The notes: generated by a model from the sequence alone, not told the origin. Shown: positions 16,456 to 25,904, counted from the first letter of the stretch. The stretch: 64,000 nt of DNA from Flagellimonas alvinocaridis (GCF_004916895.1 NZ_SNTZ01000004.1:265538-329537); one strand, 5' to 3'. Numbers and translations: made by a program.

Positions 16456-17535
16456 TCAAGTTGTTAGCAATTTGGCAATTGCCTCTATTTCCTCCACAGT
16501 GTTATAAAAATGAAAGCTCAATCGGATTCCATCCCCCCTCAAGGCGCAGACCACATCTTCCTTACCTAGCTTTTTAAAGAGTTGCCCATCTCCCTTAATG
16601 TTGAAAATAGTGCTGTGCACCTCCCGTTTCAGCACAGATTTGTCCAGAAGGTCCAGTTCCCCAAATACTGTAATTGCCGTATTGGACAGTTTTTTCAATT
16701 GGGCCTGTATATGCTGCATACCGATGTTGTCCAGAAACTCCAAGGAAAATTGAAGGCTCCCAAAATTTAAGGAATCCAGATGGCCAGGTTCCAAATATTT
16801 ACAAAAGTGCACATTGTCCCGTTTGGATTCATCCCGGTCCACGGAGCCGTTCCCCATGGTCTTTAGATTAAATCGGTCTCTTGCCCCGTCCTTCACCAAA
16901 ACAAAACCATTGCCGTAACCTGCCAAGAGCCATTTATAGGAACTGGCCAACAAAACATCTATTCCAGAATCCTTAAAACTGAAGTCCTGGATGCCACAAA
17001 ACTGGGTGCCATCTGCAATGATCAATAGTTCGGGATTATCCTTTTTCAACTGCTTCAAAAATTCTAGATCTACCTGAATTCCATTGATCCACTGAACCAA
17101 GCTCAAGGCCAAAACATTGAACTTTCCCGTTTTTATCTTGGTAAGGATATTTTCCTCCAGGTATTCATTGATCCCCACATAATCCCTCGGGAAATTTCGA
17201 GTCTCAAACGGCCAATTCAAGGAAGGGTAATCATTGCTCAAGAGCAGCACATTTTGGTCTTTGTCCAATCCCTCTAAAAGCATGTTGAGCCCCAAACTAA
17301 AATTGGGCACCAAAGCCACGTTATTGGGTTTGCAGTCAAAGAACCGCGCTACGGTTTCCTTGACCTTGGGCATGTGCTCAAAACTCTTAGCCTTCATGTC
17401 GCTTCCCCCAATCAGATAATCCAAATCATGTCCTTGGCGCCATTCCATTAAATCTTCACTCAACAATCCCGTTGCGGCCGTGTTGGCATAGATACATTGA
17501 TTAAGCACGGGGAATTTTTTTCTTAGGCTTTGCAT
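16456..17535 (-). CDS. Class V aminotransferase-fold PLP enzyme
   Basis: From the ATG at 17535 the protein has 359 residues. It begins LRKKFPVLNQCIYANTAATG, a usual class V start. The PLP lysine lies in LLASSYKWLLAGYGNG, and LIIADGTQFCGI carries the Asp that contacts the pyridine nitrogen. Members act as cysteine desulfurases, C-S lyases or aminotransferases. Since it lies within 1 kb of egtBD and EgtE is a class V PLP lyase, it might supply the missing C-S lyase step; this is inference only. Longer upstream starts (17586, 17697) crowd or overlap the divergent 2TM gene. Confidence 0.85.
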   Translation of the reverse strand: MQSLRKKFPVLNQCIYANTAATGLLSEDLMEWRQGHDLDYLIGGSDMKAKSFEHMPKVKETVARFFDCKPNNVALVPNFSLGLNMLLEGLDKDQNVLLLSNDYPSLNWPFETRNFPRDYVGINEYLEENILTKIKTGKFNVLALSLVQWINGIQVDLEFLKQLKKDNPELLIIADGTQFCGIQDFSFKDSGIDVLLASSYKWLLAGYGNGFVLVKDGARDRFNLKTMGNGSVDRDESKRDNVHFCKYLEPGHLDSLNFGSLQFSLEFLDNIGMQHIQAQLKKLSNTAITVFGELDLLDKSVLKREVHSTIFNIKGDGQLFKKLGKEDVVCALRGDGIRLSFHFYNTVEEIEAIAKLLTT

Positions 17536-17589
17536 AGCTGAGGTTTTGGATACAATTGCGTTATATTTGTTGTTAAAGATAGCCATTCC

Positions 17590-17982
17590 ATGTTGTCCTT
17601 TGGTAAAAAGAAAAAGCCGGAAATAGACTTGGAGCAACACGAACTTTTGGAGTATGCGCAGAAACGCATCAAACAAAAAAAACGGTTGTTCTCCCACTTT
17701 GTCATTTTTTTGATCGGTTGTGTGTTTTTGATCTTGATCAACAAGATTTTAAAATATGGGGAGGCCTATGACTGGTTTGTTTGGGCCATCCTTTTCTGGG
17801 CTTTTTTACTGGTGCTGCACGCCTTTAATGTTTTTGTGACCCACAAGTTCATGGGACAGGATTGGGAGCGCAGACAGCGTGAACGGTTGGTGGAACTCCA
17901 GAAAAAGCGGATTGCCGAAATCCAAAAGGAAATTGAAACGGATTTCCCTCTTTCCAACATCAATAAAAAAAAAGATCTGTGA
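17590..17982 (+). CDS. 2TM domain-containing membrane protein
   Basis: This 130-residue protein has a 2TM domain: a basic amphipathic stretch (YAQKRIKQKKRLFSHF) followed by two membrane helices (about residues 36-55 and 60-85), and then a charged coiled-coil tail (ERRQRERLVELQKKRIAEIQ). The family is frequent in Bacteroidetes, sometimes beside LytTR or histidine-kinase genes; function is unknown. Its stop overlaps the start of folA (GTGA), so they are translationally coupled. Confidence 0.88.
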   Translation: MLSFGKKKKPEIDLEQHELLEYAQKRIKQKKRLFSHFVIFLIGCVFLILINKILKYGEAYDWFVWAILFWAFLLVLHAFNVFVTHKFMGQDWERRQRERLVELQKKRIAEIQKEIETDFPLSNINKKKDL

Positions 17983-18470
17983 AGCGACTGATCATTATTG
18001 CCGCGGCCGCCCAAAACAATGCTTTGGGCAAGGACAACGATTTGGTGTGGCACCTTCCTGACGATTTTAAGCGTTTTAAATCCCTTACTACGGGGCATAA
18101 AATCATTATGGGCCGAAAGACCTTGGAGAGCTTCCCCAAGGCTCTGCCCAACCGAGAGCATATAGTTATTACCCGGGATAAAAAATATACACCAAAATTT
18201 CCTTGCACGGTGGTACATTCGCTTGATGATGCCATTGCTTTAGTGGGTGGCCATGAAACAGCCTATATTATTGGGGGTGGTGAAATATACAAGCAGTCCA
18301 TGAATCTTGCCACAGACATAGAGCTCACTAGGGTACATGGTACTTTTGAAGCCGATACTTTTTTTCCAGAAATTGATGAAACCCAATGGGAATTGCTTAA
18401 AGAAGAACATCATCCTAAGGATGATCGGCACCAATACCCTTTTACCTATCTCACCTACAAAAGAAGATAG
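17979..18470 (+). CDS. folA: Dihydrofolate reductase
   Basis: This 163-residue protein reduces dihydrofolate to tetrahydrofolate with NADPH. It has IIAAAAQNNALGKDNDLVWHLPDDFKRF (active-site Trp-His-Leu-Pro-Asp), IIMGRKTLESFPKALP (NADPH-binding GRKT) and YIIGGGEIYKQ. It uses a GTG start within the stop of the 2TM gene. ThyA, which makes its substrate, is at 4048. It converges with murI, 3 bases between the stops. Confidence 0.97.
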   Translation: MKRLIIIAAAAQNNALGKDNDLVWHLPDDFKRFKSLTTGHKIIMGRKTLESFPKALPNREHIVITRDKKYTPKFPCTVVHSLDDAIALVGGHETAYIIGGGEIYKQSMNLATDIELTRVHGTFEADTFFPEIDETQWELLKEEHHPKDDRHQYPFTYLTYKRR

Positions 18471-18473
18471 GTT

Positions 18474-19253
18474 TTAAAAATCACGATAGGCAATTTCAGC
18501 AATTGGATCATTGACCAACTTCTTCAGCACTCCAATATCCTTGTTGGTAAAAAGCATGTGTCGGGGAGTATTTTTTGCAACTTGCAAAAGATTCCCCTTT
18601 TCCAATACTGCCTTGGTCTGCCTTGCTACGGCTTCGCCTGAATCAATAATTGTGATATTGCTGGGAAGCATTTTTTTCAGTTGGGGTATCAAATACGGAT
18701 AATGGGTGCATCCCAACACCAGACAGTCGATGTCTTGTTGCAGCATGGGATCCAGGTATTTTTTGAGAAGCTCCTGCATGGTCGGCGAATCAATCTCCCC
18801 AGCCTCTATTAATTCAACCAATCCCTTTCCTTCTTGCTCCAGTACAGTAATACCTTCTGCAAATAGCTTTGAAGTATTATGGAACAAGCTACTGGATAAG
18901 GTACCCTTGGTGGCCAAAATCCCAACCTTTTTGGTTTTGGTTTGAAGAGCAGCGGGTTTTATGGCAGGTTCTATACCAATAAATGGAACTTTGTAGCTGG
19001 CCCGTAGATGATCAATCGCATTGGTGGTGGCCGTATTACAGGCCACTACAATGATCTTACAATCATGTTCCAGCAAAAATTTGGTGTTCTTAACACTCAG
19101 TTGAACAATCTCTTCCTTGGACCTTTCACCATAGGGCGCATTGGCACTATCTGCCAAATAGAGCGTGTGTTCATAGGGCAACATCTTTTTAATTTCTCTC
19201 CAAATGGAGGTTCCCCCTACCCCAGAATCAAAAATGCCAATTGGTCTTTGCAT
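18474..19253 (-). CDS. murI: Glutamate racemase
   Basis: This 259-residue enzyme makes D-glutamate for peptidoglycan. The catalytic cysteine pair is visible in VVACNTATTNAI and LGCTHYPYL; the N-terminal IGIFDSGVGGTSI and DSANAPYG are also typical. It is the last gene of the minus-strand envelope cluster (uppS, bamA, two ompH), separated from ompH by a terminator at 19286-19320, so it may have its own promoter. Confidence 0.97.
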   Translation of the reverse strand: MQRPIGIFDSGVGGTSIWREIKKMLPYEHTLYLADSANAPYGERSKEEIVQLSVKNTKFLLEHDCKIIVVACNTATTNAIDHLRASYKVPFIGIEPAIKPAALQTKTKKVGILATKGTLSSSLFHNTSKLFAEGITVLEQEGKGLVELIEAGEIDSPTMQELLKKYLDPMLQQDIDCLVLGCTHYPYLIPQLKKMLPSNITIIDSGEAVARQTKAVLEKGNLLQVAKNTPRHMLFTNKDIGVLKKLVNDPIAEIAYRDF

Positions 19254-19285
19254 GCCTAAAAATAAACACTGTTACGGTTTTGACA

Positions 19286-19320
19286 TAAAAAAACCGCTTT
19301 ACCTTTCTGGAAAAGCGGTT
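19286..19320 (-). terminator. Intrinsic terminator after the short ompH gene
   Basis: On the minus strand the stem AACCGCTTT (19320-19312) pairs with AAAGCGGTT (19300-19292) around an 11-base loop and is followed by a T-run (19291-19286). It lies between ompH and murI. Confidence 0.85.
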
Positions 19321-19348
19321 CCTATTTTGTTATTGGACAATGTATTTC

Positions 19349-19858
19349 TTAGAATCCCAATTCTTGCTTAACAGCGGGCAAAAGATCTTTTCCCTTGGCC
19401 ACGATCAAACTCAATCCTGGGCTGGCATCGATTACATACTCAAAGCCTTGTGAAGCCGCAACTTTTTCAATGGCTGCTTTGGCCTTATCAGAAATTGGAG
19501 CAAATAGTTCTTGTTGTTTTTTCTGCAACTCCTGCATGGCAGTTTGCTCGGCTTCTTGAATATTTTTCTCAAAACCTTGAAGCTCCAACGCTCTTTTCTC
19601 GTTTTCCTCGTTTGTTTTTGAGGTAGCTTCGTTTTGGTATTGAGTCAATTTATTTTGGAGCTCTTTCATGGAACTTTGTATGTCTGCCCTGTAGGTTTCC
19701 TGCAATTTTTTAAGTTCGGCCTGCGCAGTTTTCATCTCCGGCATTTCAGACAACAATTGCTGCACATTAATGTGGGCAACCTTGCTCTGCGCACTTACAA
19801 AACCTGTAGCCGCCACAAACAAAACTAGGGCTACAGCGATTTTTTTTACATTTCTCAT
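19349..19858 (-). CDS. OmpH/Skp-family periplasmic chaperone (short paralogue)
   Basis: This 169-residue protein has a signal peptide (MRNVKKIAVALVLFVAATGFVSAQ). The mature part starts KVAHINVQQLLSEMPEMKTA, the Skp core strand, followed by a long charged coiled coil (about residues 40-130) and a returning strand (FEYVIDASPGLSLIVAKG). Skp holds unfolded outer-membrane proteins in the periplasm and hands them to BamA, encoded two genes upstream. The gap to the longer paralogue is 43 bases. Confidence 0.92.
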   Translation of the reverse strand: MRNVKKIAVALVLFVAATGFVSAQSKVAHINVQQLLSEMPEMKTAQAELKKLQETYRADIQSSMKELQNKLTQYQNEATSKTNEENEKRALELQGFEKNIQEAEQTAMQELQKKQQELFAPISDKAKAAIEKVAASQGFEYVIDASPGLSLIVAKGKDLLPAVKQELGF

Positions 19859-19901
19859 GGTTCTAAGTTACTATTTTGATGTTAAATTAAGTGTTTCAAT
19901 A

Positions 19902-20738
19902 TTATTGTTGTATTGAATCCTTTTCTTGTTCCTGCGCTTTTTTTCGTTCATCCAATTTGGCTTGTCGTTTGGCTTCGCGCTCTTCCAATAATTTTTGTCT
20001 TCTGGCCTCGTAGGCTTTTTTTCTTTCCTCCCTGAGCTTTAGCTGTTCCGTCCTTCTGTCTTCGGCCGCTTTGGCCTTTGCTTCTTGGGCTTCTTCCGCT
20101 TTTTCTTGGCGCTCTCTCAGGGCATCACTGATTTCATCGTCTGCCTGCTCTTCCTCTTCCATGAACTGTTGCAACCTGTTCCTTTCGTCCTGCTTCTTGT
20201 TGGAAGCGCTCACTTTTCTTGTTCGGCCTATCTCCCTTAGGACCAAGTCACTGATATCGTGCCTTTTTTCGGAGTACAACATTACAACATCTGCCGATTT
20301 ATCAAAAATAAAATCGTATCTTTTATTACCGCCAATTTTTTGGACCTCGTTGAAAACTTGATCCTGGATGGGCTGAATCAGCAATTGTTTCTGCAAGACC
20401 AAATCCCCTTGGGGTCCAAAACGGTCTTGTTGATAATCCAACATTTCCTTTTCCAATATTTGGATTTCCTCTTCGCGTTCTGCAATAAGTTCATCCGTTA
20501 GCAGTACTTTTTCTGCCATTAAATCCTTTTTCATTTGCTTCACTATACTTTGCTTCAGCTCAATCTCCTGTTTCCATTTTTGAGCCTTGGCTTCCAGTTG
20601 CGTGGTGGCTTCCCTATATTCTTCCACATTTTCAAGGATATACTCCATATCTACATATCCTATACGTACCCCGCGCTGTGAAAAGCCATAAAAGGATGTC
20701 ATCAAAACAATCAACGACAAAAGAACTTTGGTATTCAT
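19902..20738 (-). CDS. OmpH/Skp-family periplasmic chaperone (long paralogue)
   Basis: This 278-residue protein has a signal peptide (MNTKVLLSLIVLMTSFYGFS) and starts its mature part GVRIGYVDMEYILENVEEY, the Skp start. The usual coiled-coil arm and the returning strand (NKRYDFIFDKSADVVMLY) follow. Beyond residue 180 it has an unusual highly charged tail of about 95 residues rich in Glu, Lys, Arg and Ala (AEEAQEAKAKAAEDRRTEQ and so on), predicted as one long helix. The tail is absent from E. coli Skp. It lies between bamA and the short paralogue. Confidence 0.9.
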   Translation of the reverse strand: MNTKVLLSLIVLMTSFYGFSQRGVRIGYVDMEYILENVEEYREATTQLEAKAQKWKQEIELKQSIVKQMKKDLMAEKVLLTDELIAEREEEIQILEKEMLDYQQDRFGPQGDLVLQKQLLIQPIQDQVFNEVQKIGGNKRYDFIFDKSADVVMLYSEKRHDISDLVLREIGRTRKVSASNKKQDERNRLQQFMEEEEQADDEISDALRERQEKAEEAQEAKAKAAEDRRTEQLKLREERKKAYEARRQKLLEEREAKRQAKLDERKKAQEQEKDSIQQ

Positions 20739-20836
20739 CTTTGTTTCCGCTTTTTACATAGAAAATATCGTGCCAAAATAACTAATTAATTAAAAACAAG
20801 CTACTTATAAATCAGCAAAGCCCTATTTTCCTTAGA

Positions 20837-23509
20837 TTAAAACTGCTGCCCGATGATGAAGTGCGTTTGCCAGCCACTGGGTCCTGTTGATCCTGGTCTG
20901 GCATCTGTGTCGAAGCCGTATCCAAAATCAATCCCCAAGAGTCCGAATGCCGGCATAAAAATACGTAGCCCCACTCCGGCAGATCTTTTTAATTCAAACG
21001 GATTAAACTCATTAAAATTGTTGAACGCGTTTCCTGCTTCCAAAAACGACAGTGCATAAATGGATGCGGAGGGTTTAAGGGTAAGCGGATAACGAAGTTC
21101 CAAGGAATACTTATTGTAAATTGTTCCTCCATCTTGCTGAAGGGAGTTTGTTATTGGATTGGTTACGTATGGGGTGAGGGCTTGATTTTCGTAACCTCTT
21201 AATTGAATAACGTCCCTACCATCCAAAGTAAAGTTTCCAAGACCGTCGCCGCCCACATAGAAACGTTCAAAAGGAACAGCTCCAATATCATGGTTATAAG
21301 CTCCCAAAAAGCCAAACTCGGCATTGGTACGAAGCACCAGTTTGTCTACCAAGCGGGTGTACCAATCTCCTTTGAATTTTACTTTGTAGAATTCCAGAAG
21401 TTTAAACCGCTCCTCTTCCATGCGCTCCAAATCATCACTCAATTGGGCAAATTCCAACTGCTCTTCAATACTGGAAGGGTTATTTCCTATTTCAAACAAC
21501 CTTTCTGTTGCTGCATTGATATCTGTCTTAAGTTGCTTATAGTCTTTGGAACTGAACAAAGAATACGGTGGGGTAAATTTGGCGGTAATCTCAAAGTTTG
21601 ATCCTGTAAGCGGAAATATTCTACTGGGACCTTGCGAGCTTCTAGATATTCCAAATGTGTAGTTTACCGAATTGGAACTACCATTTCCGAAGTTGAAAAG
21701 TCCCAAATTATAATCGTTGAAATCGTATCGTTGATAACTTAAGGAATGGGATATGGTGAAGAAGTCATCTGGCCATTGCACCCTTTTCGCCAAACCGGCT
21801 GAAATTCCTGTAATGGAAAAACCACGATCTTTTTGCACATCGATCCTACCCCTGTTATCATACCCTGTGGCAAATTGTTGGGTCCTGGAAAGTGATAGGT
21901 TGAATCGTACTGGTTTTTTACCGCCCAACCATGGTTCGGAGAAATTCAAGCTATATACACGGAACGACCTACTGGCCTGCAAACGGAGTGCAAAAGTCTG
22001 TCCATCTCCCATGGGAACCGGCTTGTATGCCTCCCCATTAAATATATTCTTAAGTGAAAAATTGCTGAAAGACAATCCCAAGGTTCCGATGAATCCGCCG
22101 CCACCAAAACCTCCTTGTAGTTCTATCTGACTGGAGCCGGCTTCAACAAGACTGTACTGAATGTCCACCGTACCGGCATTTGGGTCTGGGTTTTGAATGT
22201 CCGGAACAATCTGTTCGGCATCAAAGAATCCCAACTGCCCCAATTCACGAATACTTCGCACAATATTGTCCTTGCTGTATTTTTGACCGGGACGGGTACG
22301 CAACTCCCTAAAAATTACGTGGTCGTTGGTCTTATCGTTACCTACAACGGTCACGTGATCCAAAAAGGTTTCTTTACCTTCTATGATCCTGATTTCAAAA
22401 TCTATGGTATCGTTCACTGCGGATACCTCAACAGGATTGATACTTGAAAACAGGTATCCGTTGTTTTGGTAAAGGTTGGTAAGGTCTTCCGCATCAGGTC
22501 TGGAATCGTCGGCGATACGTTTTTTAAGTAACACTCCATTATAGGTCTGCCCTTTTCGAATACCAAGGACTTGACTCAATTGCCTATCGGTATACACCGA
22601 GTTTCCAACAAAGTTGATGTCTCCAAAATAGTACTTGTCCCCTTCTTCTACCTTGATCTTTAGGTCGATGTTCTTTTCGTTCACCTTCACAAAAGTGTCC
22701 GAAAGTATCCTTGCATCCCTATATCCACGTTCGGCATAGGCATCCACCAAGCTGGAAAGGTCTTCATTGAAATCCTCCTCGATGTATTTGGATTTTTTCC
22801 AGAAACGATAGAGTTTCTTCTTCTTGGTGTTCTTCATCGACTTTCGAAGTCGCTTGTTGGATAGTTTTTCGTTGCCTTCAAAAACAATGCTCCGAATTTT
22901 TACTTTATCTCCTTTGTTTACATTGATGACCATGTTTTGCGTATTGGTCTCGGAGGTATCTGTAGCGGTAGCAATATTTACCTTGGCATTGAGGTATCCT
23001 TGTTTCTTGTATTTATTCTGAAGGTAATTCTTGGTATTGGCAATTAAGCTTTCGGTGATTTTCTTGCCTTTTTTCAGGTCCGTATCAGTAAGGATATCCT
23101 CTACCTTACGCTTTTTAACCCCATACACGGTAACATTGGAAAGGGTTGGACGCTCCAAGATATTCAACTCCAGGAAAATCTTATCATCCTCTATTTTGGT
23201 ATAGTACATCTCAACATTGCTGAACAGCTCCAAGCTCCACAATTTTTTGATCACTGCACTTATCTCATCACCCGGAACGGTAATGGGTTGCCCTACACGC
23301 AAGCCCGTATAGGTTTTAACGGTCTGCTCATTATAGCTTTGTAGACCGGTTACGGTAAGTCCGCCCAATATATATCTTTTTCCATCCTCAAATGAAGTTT
23401 CCTGGGCAAAGCTTTGTCCGGTAATAAATAATAAAGGAAGGAGTAGTTTTAGGTATGGTAGTATGGATTTTTTTATACCCTTAACTGAGTTGTTCGCTAG
23501 TTTTTCCAA
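20837..23509 (-). CDS. bamA: Outer membrane protein assembly factor BamA
   Basis: This 890-residue BamA has a signal peptide (about residues 1-35) and tandem POTRA domains (about residues 45-430), with repeated VxGNxxYTDRQLSQVLGIRKGQ-type segments. A C-terminal 16-strand barrel ends in phenylalanine (IIGQQF). The conserved lid-loop region contains GGDGLGNFTLDGRDVIQLRGYEN. The barrel includes an internal charged stretch (about residues 665-720), longer than in E. coli (810 residues total). It inserts beta-barrel proteins into the outer membrane. It overlaps the end of uppS by 29 bases, so the two are co-transcribed. Confidence 0.96.
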   Translation of the reverse strand: MEKLANNSVKGIKKSILPYLKLLLPLLFITGQSFAQETSFEDGKRYILGGLTVTGLQSYNEQTVKTYTGLRVGQPITVPGDEISAVIKKLWSLELFSNVEMYYTKIEDDKIFLELNILERPTLSNVTVYGVKKRKVEDILTDTDLKKGKKITESLIANTKNYLQNKYKKQGYLNAKVNIATATDTSETNTQNMVINVNKGDKVKIRSIVFEGNEKLSNKRLRKSMKNTKKKKLYRFWKKSKYIEEDFNEDLSSLVDAYAERGYRDARILSDTFVKVNEKNIDLKIKVEEGDKYYFGDINFVGNSVYTDRQLSQVLGIRKGQTYNGVLLKKRIADDSRPDAEDLTNLYQNNGYLFSSINPVEVSAVNDTIDFEIRIIEGKETFLDHVTVVGNDKTNDHVIFRELRTRPGQKYSKDNIVRSIRELGQLGFFDAEQIVPDIQNPDPNAGTVDIQYSLVEAGSSQIELQGGFGGGGFIGTLGLSFSNFSLKNIFNGEAYKPVPMGDGQTFALRLQASRSFRVYSLNFSEPWLGGKKPVRFNLSLSRTQQFATGYDNRGRIDVQKDRGFSITGISAGLAKRVQWPDDFFTISHSLSYQRYDFNDYNLGLFNFGNGSSNSVNYTFGISRSSQGPSRIFPLTGSNFEITAKFTPPYSLFSSKDYKQLKTDINAATERLFEIGNNPSSIEEQLEFAQLSDDLERMEEERFKLLEFYKVKFKGDWYTRLVDKLVLRTNAEFGFLGAYNHDIGAVPFERFYVGGDGLGNFTLDGRDVIQLRGYENQALTPYVTNPITNSLQQDGGTIYNKYSLELRYPLTLKPSASIYALSFLEAGNAFNNFNEFNPFELKRSAGVGLRIFMPAFGLLGIDFGYGFDTDARPGSTGPSGWQTHFIIGQQF

Positions 23510-24224
23510 ATCGTCGTTCTCTATTTTGGTAACTTAATATTGCCTCTACCAAATGATGCTCTCTAAAATCAGGCCAAAATACGTCAATAAAATATAATTC
23601 GGCATAAGCAATTTGCCATAGTAAAAAATTACTGATCCTGCACTCGCCACTGGTACGGATAAGCAGGTCTACATCTGGCAAGAAATGCGTGTAAAGATGT
23701 GTATTTATAACGGTTTCGTCAATATTTTCAAGTGAAATTATATTATTTTTAACTTTGGCAGCTATCTCTTTTACAGCAGATTTCAGCTCTTCCCTTGAGC
23801 CATAGCTTAGGGCCAAAGTGAGTATCATTCCCGTATTTTCCGCTGTTTTTGAAATAACCTCAGAAAGCTCTTTTTGGGCCTTTTTTGGCAAGGAATCTAT
23901 GTTTCCAATAGCCATTAGCTTAATGTTGTTCTTATTGAGGGTCTTCAATTCTTTCTTGAGGGAAGACACCAAGAGTTTCATAAGAGTCTCTACTTCAACC
24001 TTTGGTCTGTTCCAGTTTTCGGTGGAAAATGCATAGAGGGTAAGACATTTTATTTGAAGTTTGGCGCAATTCTCCACAGTGTTCCTAACGGCATCCACCC
24101 CATTCTCATGACCAAAAATACGAAGCTTGCCCCGCTGTTTGGCCCATCTGCCATTGCCATCCATAATAATGGCCACATGTTCTGGAATTTGCTTGTCTTT
24201 CTTTACGTCCTCTAGCGTGTGCAT
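23481..24224 (-). CDS. uppS: Isoprenyl transferase (undecaprenyl diphosphate synthase)
   Basis: This 247-residue cis-prenyltransferase makes the lipid carrier for peptidoglycan and O-antigen. It has IIMDGNGRWAKQRG (catalytic Asp), LTLYAFSTENWNRP and DLLIRTSGECRISNFLLWQIAYAEL with the conserved Arg residues that bind IPP. The ATG at 24224 starts one base after the DUF6089 stop and gives a normal N-terminus; an earlier in-frame start (24260) would overlap that gene. Confidence 0.96.
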   Translation of the reverse strand: MHTLEDVKKDKQIPEHVAIIMDGNGRWAKQRGKLRIFGHENGVDAVRNTVENCAKLQIKCLTLYAFSTENWNRPKVEVETLMKLLVSSLKKELKTLNKNNIKLMAIGNIDSLPKKAQKELSEVISKTAENTGMILTLALSYGSREELKSAVKEIAAKVKNNIISLENIDETVINTHLYTHFLPDVDLLIRTSGECRISNFLLWQIAYAELYFIDVFWPDFREHHLVEAILSYQNRERRFGKTSEQLS

Positions 24225-24225
24225 G

Positions 24226-24909
24226 TCATTGAAAACAATCCTGGCAGGGCTTTCGTCCAAAGGTGTACGTCAATGTAAACCCAGTGAACACGTACCAGTC
24301 ATCGCTCAATATATTACCGAACCTAAATTGCTCGAAATTGGAACCCTCAGGGTTACTTGCGTCCAGATTATCCGTAAAGGTATATCTGGCCCCAATCTCG
24401 GCACCAAGAATCAGAAATTGATTTAACCGATACTTTGCCCCAACCGTCATTGGAATTGCAAAACTACCTTCTTTTTGGTTAATATCCTGCACTTGGAGGG
24501 CATCAAAATACATAAAATCGTATCTGAAGTAGGAGATACCTGTGTATAGATAGGGTGTGAACGCGGGTCCGAGCTTGTGCAAATTATATTCAACAAAGTT
24601 AAACTCAACCCCTAGAGAGGTCTCAAAAATGGAGTTGTCCACTTCGTATTTGCGTTGTTGCCTCGATGGCATACTGGATTTGGAATCGTCTGCGGTAAAG
24701 GTGCCATAGAGTACACTGGCGCGCCATGCATACCTTTTGCTCTTGTTCCATTTGAAGAGCCCGCCAAAGGCAGGTCCCGAAGGTAAAATATAGTTCGTAC
24801 GGCCTACATCGCCCACCATATTGGTGCCTCCGGCAAAAATCCCAACTTCATAGGTCTGCGCTCCCAACTTGAGCACACCGCACAGAAAAATAGCCAAAAC
24901 TATCCTCAT
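24226..24909 (-). CDS. DUF6089 family outer-membrane beta-barrel protein
   Basis: This 227-residue protein starts at the ATG giving a signal peptide (MRIVLAIFLCGVLKLGAQ). The mature part begins YEVGIFAGGTNMVGDVGRTNYI, has alternating amphipathic strands (FRYDFMYFDALQ, YTFTDNLDASNP) and ends WYVFTGFTLTYTFGRKPCQDCF, as an 8-stranded barrel would. DUF6089 is a Bacteroidetes family found next to uppS and bamA. Its role is unknown; the context suggests outer-membrane biogenesis. Confidence 0.88.
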   Translation of the reverse strand: MRIVLAIFLCGVLKLGAQTYEVGIFAGGTNMVGDVGRTNYILPSGPAFGGLFKWNKSKRYAWRASVLYGTFTADDSKSSMPSRQQRKYEVDNSIFETSLGVEFNFVEYNLHKLGPAFTPYLYTGISYFRYDFMYFDALQVQDINQKEGSFAIPMTVGAKYRLNQFLILGAEIGARYTFTDNLDASNPEGSNFEQFRFGNILSDDWYVFTGFTLTYTFGRKPCQDCFQ

Positions 24910-25021
24910 ACCATTCAAAAAATTACACAAGTTAAAAGTAAAGGAAAGTCAATAGGCCTAGTGTTAATTACATTCTCCCTTGTAAAACAGTTTTTAGCTC
25001 CTTTTATTGTTTTTGAGGGGT

Positions 25022-25903
25022 TCAATTCCTTTTATCCTCCCCCCAAAGTAGTTTATTTCGAAGTGTTTTCAGAAAACTTTCCGAGGTATACTCAATCATT
25101 TTGACGGTAAAATCTGATTTTCTGATCCTAATTTCCTTCCCATTGGGGATATCGGCAATCCTAGAATCCAAAGACACCAAATGGGTCTGCTCCCTACCTG
25201 AAACCTTAAGTCGGATCTGGGTGTCATCTGAAATCACCAACGGACGGGCATTCAGGTTGTGCGGAGCAATCGGAGTCAGTACAAGGGATTTTGCCGTTGG
25301 GGCTATAACGGGTCCACCGCAACTGAGAGAATATCCTGTTGAACCTGTTGGGGTAGAAACAATCAATCCATCTGCCCAATACGAGGTAAGGTATTCATCG
25401 TTCAGATAGGTTTCCACCGTAATCATGGAAGTGGTATCCTTTCTGCTTACCGTGACCTCGTTCAATGCAAAATTCAGGTTTTCAAATTCGTTTAGGTCCG
25501 GATTCACTTCTACCTCAACCAAGGTTCGTTCCTCAACGGTATAATGTCCGGCGACAAATTCAGTAACCAACTTCCGTACATTCTCTTTTTTAAAGGTTGA
25601 AAGAAACCCTAACCTGCCCGTATTTACCCCAACAATGGGTATGCCATAGTCCTTTATATAGGTAACTGCCCGGAGCATGGTTCCATCACCACCAAAACTG
25701 ATGAACATGTCAAAAGATGAATCCAATCCTTTGGATTGTGAAAAAGTACCACTGATTCGGCCCATGGTACAGTCCGACACCAATGCTTCAAATTTTTTTT
25801 CCACAAAAACCTCGGCCTGCACTTTTTGGAGCTCGTGCAAAAGCTCCAACATGCTGGTTTTGTCTTCTTCCAAAAAAGTTTGTCCGTAAATAGCGACCTT
25901 CAT
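25022..25903 (-). CDS. nadK: NAD kinase
   Basis: This 293-residue enzyme phosphorylates NAD to NADP. Motifs are FGGDGTMLRAV (GGDG, with catalytic Asp), VNTGRLGFLST, the NEVTVSR block and ADGLIVSTPTGSTGYSLSCGGPVIAP. Length is typical. It follows the CBS gene after one base and precedes DUF6089 by about 110 bases. Confidence 0.97.
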   Translation of the reverse strand: MKVAIYGQTFLEEDKTSMLELLHELQKVQAEVFVEKKFEALVSDCTMGRISGTFSQSKGLDSSFDMFISFGGDGTMLRAVTYIKDYGIPIVGVNTGRLGFLSTFKKENVRKLVTEFVAGHYTVEERTLVEVEVNPDLNEFENLNFALNEVTVSRKDTTSMITVETYLNDEYLTSYWADGLIVSTPTGSTGYSLSCGGPVIAPTAKSLVLTPIAPHNLNARPLVISDDTQIRLKVSGREQTHLVSLDSRIADIPNGKEIRIRKSDFTVKMIEYTSESFLKTLRNKLLWGEDKRN

Positions 25904-25904
25904 G

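Noticed and set aside
20761..20776. TTGGCACG on the minus strand upstream of the long ompH gene, a perfect -24 half of a sigma-54 promoter
   Set aside because: The -12 half reads TTTCT, the implied leader is only about 11 bases, and a chaperone gene is not a likely sigma-54 target; kept only as a chance match.
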